9,218 nucleotides of DNA from Leucobacter sp. UBA1945. GTDB lineage: Bacteria > Actinomycetota > Actinomycetes > Actinomycetales > Microbacteriaceae. Below the pieces are notes generated by a model that saw only the letters and a list, made by a program, of their open reading frames with translations, had not been told where the DNA came from and searched no databases. Positions within the stretch are counted from its first letter, which is position 1; each line of letters begins with the position of its first letter. Made by a program: the position numbers and the translations under genes. Shown here one piece after another: positions 6,362 to 9,218 of the stretch. The stretch covers positions 6,950-16,167 of the forward strand of contig DDEV01000074.1 in NCBI GenBank assembly GCA_002336855.1. The letters are read 5' to 3'.

Positions 6362-7130
6362 GACGTAGAAACTCCTTGGTGCGCTCGTGCTGCGGGTTCT
6401 CGAAGAAGCCCTCTGGCTCCTGCTGCTCGATGATGACCCCGTCGTCGAAGAGCACGACCTCGTCGGCGACGCGACGCGCGAATCGGGTCTCGTGGGTGAC
6501 GACGAGCATGGTCATGCCCTCGCTCGCGAGGCTCTCCATGACGCGAAGCACCTCGCCGACGAGCTCGGGGTCGAGTGCGCTCGTCGGCTCATCGAAGAGC
6601 ATCAGCTTGGGCTCCATCACCAGCGCACGGGCAATCGCGACGCGCTGCTGCTGCCCACCCGAGAGCTCTGAGGGGTACTTATGCGTGTGCGCCCCCATGC
6701 CCACGCGCTCGAGCATCATGACCGCGCGCTCTTCAGCGTCTTTGCGGTGCACCCGATGCACGGTCGTGAGGCCTGACATTACGTTTCGCGTGGCGTTCAG
6801 GTGCGGAAAGAGGTTGAACTGCTGAAACACCATACCGACCACCTGGCGCTGCTTGGCAAGCACGCGTTCGGGTGCCGGTCGCTCGGCGCCCGGTTTTCCG
6901 ACGAAACCAAGCCGTTTGCCGTCGATCTCGATGGTGCCCTGGTCAACGCGCTCGAGCAGGTTGATCAGACGCAGCGTTGTCGACTTGCCCGAGCCGCTCG
7001 GGCCGAGCATCGCCTTGACCTGGCCGGGTCTGATCGAGAGATCAACGCCGCGCAGCACGGCCTTGTCTCCATAGCTCTTGTGCAGGTTGCGCGCATCGAG
7101 CAGAGGCGCTTCGGTGGCGTGAGTGTTCAC
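6351..7130 (-). CDS. Polar amino-acid-type ABC transporter ATP-binding protein
   Basis: First gene of the operon; 259 residues, slightly longer than the ~242 of GlnQ/HisP. GTG at 7130 is chosen because AAAGGAGG lies five bases upstream. An in-frame ATG at 7160 would place that Shine-Dalgarno inside the gene. All ATPase motifs are intact: Walker A GPSGSGKST (43-51), Q-loop FQQFNLFPH (102-110), signature LSGGQQQRVAIARAL (156-170), Walker B LMLFDE (176-181) followed by the D-loop SALD, and the H-loop histidine in VVTHE (H213). The FQQFNLFPHL wording and 'EPTSALDPEL' are characteristic of the polar amino-acid uptake (PAAT) subfamily. A Gly/Pro/Arg-rich insert at about residues 74-92 accounts for the extra length. 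It should couple ATP hydrolysis to import through the permease at 4211-3513. The stop overlaps the next gene by 11 bases, indicating a shared transcript. Confidence 0.95.
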   Translation of the reverse strand: MNTHATEAPLLDARNLHKSYGDKAVLRGVDLSIRPGQVKAMLGPSGSGKSTTLRLINLLERVDQGTIEIDGKRLGFVGKPGAERPAPERVLAKQRQVVGMVFQQFNLFPHLNATRNVMSGLTTVHRVHRKDAEERAVMMLERVGMGAHTHKYPSELSGGQQQRVAIARALVMEPKLMLFDEPTSALDPELVGEVLRVMESLASEGMTMLVVTHETRFARRVADEVVLFDDGVIIEQQEPEGFFENPQHERTKEFLRHVH

Positions 7131-7135
7131 TGGCC

Positions 7136-7143
7136 CCTCCTTT
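7136..7143 (-). promoter_or_regulatory. Shine-Dalgarno fixing the ABC ATPase start
   Basis: AAAGGAGG on the minus strand, five bases before GTG 7130. This near-perfect ribosome binding site decides for GTG 7130 over the upstream in-frame ATG at 7160. Confidence 0.8.
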
Positions 7144-7148
7144 GGGTG

Positions 7149-7186
7149 GTGATCACGCATCGACGAGTCGATGTGACGGATTCACA
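7149..7186. promoter_or_regulatory. Cluster of three dyads upstream of the ABC operon (candidate operators)
   Basis: Three dyads lie almost end to end, 19-56 bases upstream of the ATPase GTG. They are GTGATCAC (7149-7156, perfect 8-bp palindrome), CATCGACGAGTCGATG (7158-7173, perfect 7-bp arms around GA), and TGTGA-N5-TCACA (7172-7186, perfect 5-bp arms). The last resembles a CRP/GlxR site but is one base short of the usual six-base spacer. The dyads sit next to the Shine-Dalgarno, so a regulator bound here could block transcription or the mRNA could fold. Palindromicity is seen; function is inferred. Confidence 0.4.
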
Positions 7187-7219
7187 GTAGCCTCAAGAAC
7201 GAGCGGCGTCGAGGGCATA

Positions 7220-7249
7220 TTTATTGCAAACAACTCTAGATTTAATCAA
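7220..7249 (-). promoter_or_regulatory. Candidate promoter of the ABC/catabolic operon
   Basis: On the minus strand, TTGATT (7249-7244) as a -35 and AATAAA (7225-7220) as a -10 are separated by 18 bases, each matching consensus at 4 of 6 positions. The predicted transcript start near 7213 would leave an approximately 80-base leader that includes the dyad cluster. The AT-rich sequence makes chance matches likely. Confidence 0.25.
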
Positions 7250-7261
7250 TATTCTTGTTAT

Positions 7262-7321
7262 TGCTCAGGTTTTTCTTACTTGCTACGTTTGCATACGAGC
7301 ATTACCGCAAATCTGCTCAGG
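7262..7321 (+). repeat. Short direct repeat TGCTCAGG in the divergent promoter region
   Basis: The two identical 8-base copies at 7262-7269 and 7314-7321 are 52 bp apart, close to five helical turns. This would place bound proteins on the same DNA face, as expected for Lrp-type wrapping. An 8-base repeat could also be chance. Confidence 0.3.
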
Positions 7322-7330
7322 CTTCAGCAG
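7313..7330. promoter_or_regulatory. Imperfect 18-bp dyad upstream of the Lrp-type gene
   Basis: CTGCT and AGCAG arms (7313-7317 and 7326-7330) flank an eight-base centre; seven of nine opposed positions pair overall. It would cover about -39 to -22 relative to a start at 7352, a position suited to autorepression. It includes the second copy of the TGCTCAGG direct repeat. Confidence 0.35.
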
Positions 7331-7339
7331 AAGATTTTG

Positions 7340-7345
7340 TATAAC
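7340..7345 (+). promoter_or_regulatory. Candidate -10 box (TATAAC) of the Lrp-type gene, possibly leaderless
   Basis: TATAAC ends six bases before GTG 7352, so transcription would start at or next to the start codon. Leaderless mRNAs are common in actinobacteria, and no Shine-Dalgarno precedes this gene. No convincing -35 box is visible at 17 bases. Confidence 0.4.
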
Positions 7346-7351
7346 GAATCG

Positions 7352-8251
7352 GTGACGAAACGAGAAACAATGGAGTTCGACGGAGCACTCATTGACGCAC
7401 TTCGCGACAACGGCAGGCTGCCGGTGACCGAACTCGCCAGGCGCTTGCAGCTTCCGCGCCAGCGCGTGCAGGAGCGCATGCATTCGCTTCTCGAGAGCGG
7501 CACCATTCGCATCGTCGCCAACGTGCACCCGTCCTTGCTCGGCATTCATCTGTTCTGCGACGTGCTGATCTGGATCGACGGGCCCAGTGCCCCCGTACTC
7601 GCACAGCTTCGCAGCTTTCGAGAGACCACGTTCATCGCTGCGGTGGCCGGCAACTGCGACATTGTCGTCGAGGTCGGAGCAAAGGATCGTGCCCACCTCG
7701 AGCAGACTCTCGCAAGGATTCGCAGCACCCCAGGTGTGCGCCAAACCGTGAGTTCGCAGCTCGTGCACATCTTCAAGAGCCGCTTCGAACCCGACGACAG
7801 TCTCACCCAGTCGGCTCTGCATCAGCCGGATCGCCTCGATACGCGCATCATCGAGACGCTGGGCAAAGACGGCAGAATGCCCTACCGCGAGCTCGGGCAA
7901 GAGGTGGGGCTGTCGATCGGCGCCGTGCGCGCTCGGCTCGGCAAACTCATGGAGAGCGGAATGCTGCGCATCGCGTGCGAGGTGAAGGAGTCGAGCACCG
8001 CACGAAGAATGCAGATGGGTGCGAGCCTTCGCCTGAGTGGTGAAAGCCAACCCGTCATCGAGGCCCTCTCTGCCATGCCTGCGGTTGAGTTCGGTGCCAC
8101 CTCGGTCGGCAACTTCGATGTCGTGCTCACCCTCTCGGGCACGACGCTCCAAACCCTGCACCGTACCCTCGACGAGCTGCGCTCGCTCGACCATGTCAGC
8201 AACGTAACCTCATGGATGCACCTCGATGTCGTGCGAGAGAGCTACGAGTGA
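7352..8251 (+). CDS. Tandem-duplicated Lrp/AsnC-family transcriptional regulator
   Basis: 299 residues from GTG 7352; ATG 7370 would give 293. No good Shine-Dalgarno precedes either codon. A TATAAC six bases before the GTG suggests a leaderless transcript, so I favour 7352. The protein is two Lrp units in one chain. HTH 1 (about 8-55) reads FDGALIDALRDNGRLPVTELARRLQLPRQRVQERM. RAM domain 1 (about 66-142) ends SSQLVHIFKSRF. A linker (146-160) is followed by HTH 2 (about 162-208, LDTRIIETLGKDGRMPYRELGQEVGLSIGAVRARL) and RAM domain 2 (about 222-292), with VGNFDVVLTLSG matching AGNCDIVVEVGA of the first copy. Double-length Lrp proteins are common in actinobacteria; RAM domains usually bind amino acids and mediate oligomer changes. 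It is divergent from the transport/catabolism operon and is the obvious candidate to control it and itself; whether as activator or repressor is unknown. Confidence 0.9.
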   Translation: MTKRETMEFDGALIDALRDNGRLPVTELARRLQLPRQRVQERMHSLLESGTIRIVANVHPSLLGIHLFCDVLIWIDGPSAPVLAQLRSFRETTFIAAVAGNCDIVVEVGAKDRAHLEQTLARIRSTPGVRQTVSSQLVHIFKSRFEPDDSLTQSALHQPDRLDTRIIETLGKDGRMPYRELGQEVGLSIGAVRARLGKLMESGMLRIACEVKESSTARRMQMGASLRLSGESQPVIEALSAMPAVEFGATSVGNFDVVLTLSGTTLQTLHRTLDELRSLDHVSNVTSWMHLDVVRESYE

Positions 8252-8252
8252 G

Positions 8253-8271
8253 CCCCGCGCCCGGCGCGTGG
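8253..8271 (+). terminator. Weak GC-rich hairpin after the Lrp-type gene
   Basis: CGCGC (8256-8260) and GCGCG (8264-8268) pair around CCG, with two further C:G pairs beyond a mismatch. It starts right at the stop codon and lacks a T-tract, so termination is doubtful. Confidence 0.25.
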
Positions 8272-8277
8272 GAGAAT
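8269..8277 (+). promoter_or_regulatory. purB: Candidate extended -10 promoter element of purB
   Basis: TG-G-GAGAAT has the TGn spacing of an extended -10 and matches TATAAT at four positions. It would start transcription near 8284, giving a leader of about 37 bases that contains the purB Shine-Dalgarno. The -35 is poor and would overlap the Lrp-type stop codon. Confidence 0.35.
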
Positions 8278-8320
8278 AGAGGCTGGCCGATCCTCGCCCC
8301 GACACTTACGGAGAGTCACC

Positions 8321-9218
8321 ATGACGCAGCTTCCCCCGCAGCCCCTCAGCCCGCTCGACGGTCGTTACCGCAGCGCTGTCGAGGGCCTCGGCGACTTTCT
8401 CTCTGAGGCGGGGCTCAACAAGGCCCGCGTGCACGTCGAGGTCGAGTGGCTCGTCTACCTGACCTCGCACTCTCTGCTGGGCTCGGCTCCGCTCGACGAC
8501 GCTGACGTCGCGGCACTGCGCTCCTGGGCCGCAAACTTCGGCCAGGCCGAGATCGATGAGCTCGCCGAGACCGAGCGCACCACGCAGCACGACGTGAAGG
8601 CCGTGGAGTACCTGGTTCGCGCGCAGCTGTCGCGCCAGGGCCTCGACCGCATCGCCGAGCTCACGCATGTCGCGTGCACGAGCGAAGACATCAACAACCT
8701 CTCATACGCGATCACCGTGAAGCAGGCCGTCGCCGAGGTGTGGCAGCCGAAGTTCGAGGCGGTCATCGCCGAGATCGCTCGCCAGGCCGAGCAGTATCGA
8801 GAACTGCCCATGATGAGCCGCACCCACGGGCAGCCGGCGACCCCGACGACACTCGGCAAGGAGCTCGCCGTCTTCGTGCACCGCCTGAACCGCCAGCTCG
8901 CGCAGATCGCCCAGATCGAATACTTGGGCAAGTTCTCGGGCGCGACCGGCACGTTCGCCGCGCACATCGCGGCCGATCCGCTGGTCGACTGGCAGGCGGT
9001 TTCGCGCGAGTTCGTCGAGGGCCTTGGGCTCGATTGGAACCCGCTCACCACGCAGATCGAGTCGCACGACTGGCAGGCCGAGCTCTATGCGCGCATCGCC
9101 CACGCAAACCGCATTCTGCACAACCTCGCCACCGACATCTGGAGCTATATCTCCATCGGCTACTTCCGTCAGATTCCCGTCGCGGGCGCCACTGGCTCGT
9201 CGACGATGCCGCACAAGG
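8321..9218 (+). CDS. purB: Adenylosuccinate lyase, 3' end outside window
   Basis: 299 codons are visible, of about 460 in the E. coli-type enzyme. It cleaves SAICAR to AICAR and adenylosuccinate to AMP, in both cases releasing fumarate, in cytoplasmic purine biosynthesis. The ATG at 8321 has GGAGAG five bases upstream. Strong matches to the E. coli-type subgroup: SPLDGRYRSAV (10-20), ERTTQHDVKAVEYLV (85-99), ACTSEDINNLSYA (118-130), SRTHGQPATPTTLGKE (166-181) with the general-acid histidine H169, LGKFSGATGTFAAHIAA (202-218), NPLTTQIESHDWQAEL (240-255), and the superfamily signature GATGSSTMPHK (289-299), including the catalytic-loop serines 293-294. It is unrelated in function to the operon to its left and is likely ordinary chromosomal backbone. 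It runs in the same direction as the Lrp-type gene, 69 bases downstream, but a separate promoter is likely. Confidence 0.97.
   Translation, partial: MTQLPPQPLSPLDGRYRSAVEGLGDFLSEAGLNKARVHVEVEWLVYLTSHSLLGSAPLDDADVAALRSWAANFGQAEIDELAETERTTQHDVKAVEYLVRAQLSRQGLDRIAELTHVACTSEDINNLSYAITVKQAVAEVWQPKFEAVIAEIARQAEQYRELPMMSRTHGQPATPTTLGKELAVFVHRLNRQLAQIAQIEYLGKFSGATGTFAAHIAADPLVDWQAVSREFVEGLGLDWNPLTTQIESHDWQAELYARIAHANRILHNLATDIWSYISIGYFRQIPVAGATGSSTMPHK

Larger units (their letters stand above)
7131..7351. promoter_or_regulatory. Divergent intergenic control region between operon and Lrp-type gene
   Basis: This 221-bp region is the only substantial non-coding stretch. Its part from about 7216 to 7345 is clearly AT-rich against the GC-rich genes on either side, as expected of bidirectional promoters and Lrp-family targets. 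It contains the dyad cluster at 7149-7186, candidate promoter boxes on both strands, an inverted pair TGCAAAC (7225-7231) and GTTTGCA (7287-7293), a direct repeat TGCTCAGG (7262-7269 and 7314-7321), a GATTTAATC palindrome (7239-7247), and an imperfect 18-bp dyad at 7313-7330. Confidence 0.75.

Noticed and set aside
7142..7351. N-terminal extension of the Lrp-type protein back to a TTG near 7142
   Set aside because: The extension lies in AT-rich promoter DNA, has no protein-like composition, and would overlap the ABC operon control region.
7283..8194. Minus-strand open frame of 303 codons
   Set aside because: Antisense to the Lrp-type gene, with no domain and an unusual His/Glu-rich composition.

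Overview
The window is GC-rich DNA from an actinobacterium. Third codon positions are mostly G or C, GTG starts are frequent, the solute-binding protein is a lipoprotein, and the regulator is a double-length Lrp/AsnC protein. A Micrococcales/Microbacteriaceae-like host (Leucobacter-type) is my best guess from general style only. No phage, transposon, integrase, CRISPR, tRNA or rRNA signal was found.

Layout: about 80% of the window (1-7130, minus strand) is one tightly packed operon that runs off the left edge. In transcription order it encodes: a polar-amino-acid-type ABC ATPase (7130-6351), a xylose-isomerase-like TIM-barrel enzyme (6361-5174), a lipoprotein solute-binding protein (5117-4272), a single amino-acid-type permease (4211-3513), a BtpA/SgcQ-family TIM-barrel protein (3516-2746), a small ureidoglycolate-lyase (AllA)-like cupin protein (2749-2231), a PfkB/ribokinase-family kinase (2234-1287), and a thiamine-diphosphate enzyme resembling acetolactate synthase or AruI-type 2-oxoacid decarboxylases (1273 to beyond position 1). 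Three successive junctions are 4-base GTGA start/stop overlaps, so the four downstream genes from the permease to the kinase are probably translationally coupled.

A 221-bp AT-rich intergenic region separates this operon from a divergent gene (7352-8251, plus strand) for a tandem-duplicated Lrp/AsnC regulator. That region holds several dyads and repeats that could be operators. Downstream on the plus strand lies the start of purB (adenylosuccinate lyase, 8321 to beyond 9218), a housekeeping gene that marks the right boundary of the accessory locus.

Working together (inference): an ABC importer with an amino-acid-type binding pocket brings in a small polar, probably carboxylated or amino-bearing compound. 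The cytoplasmic TIM-barrel, TPP, AllA-like, kinase and BtpA proteins would then break it down, and the divergent Lrp-type protein would sense substrate or product. The enzyme set (TIM barrel, TPP C-C enzyme, cupin, PfkB kinase, second TIM barrel) echoes the logic of inositol catabolism (IolE/I, IolD, IolB, IolC, IolJ). It also echoes the ureidoglycolate/glyoxylate route (AllA, Gcl, Hyi, glycerate kinase). The individual proteins do not match either textbook pathway, so the substrate is unassigned and the locus is a reasonable candidate for an undescribed catabolic pathway.
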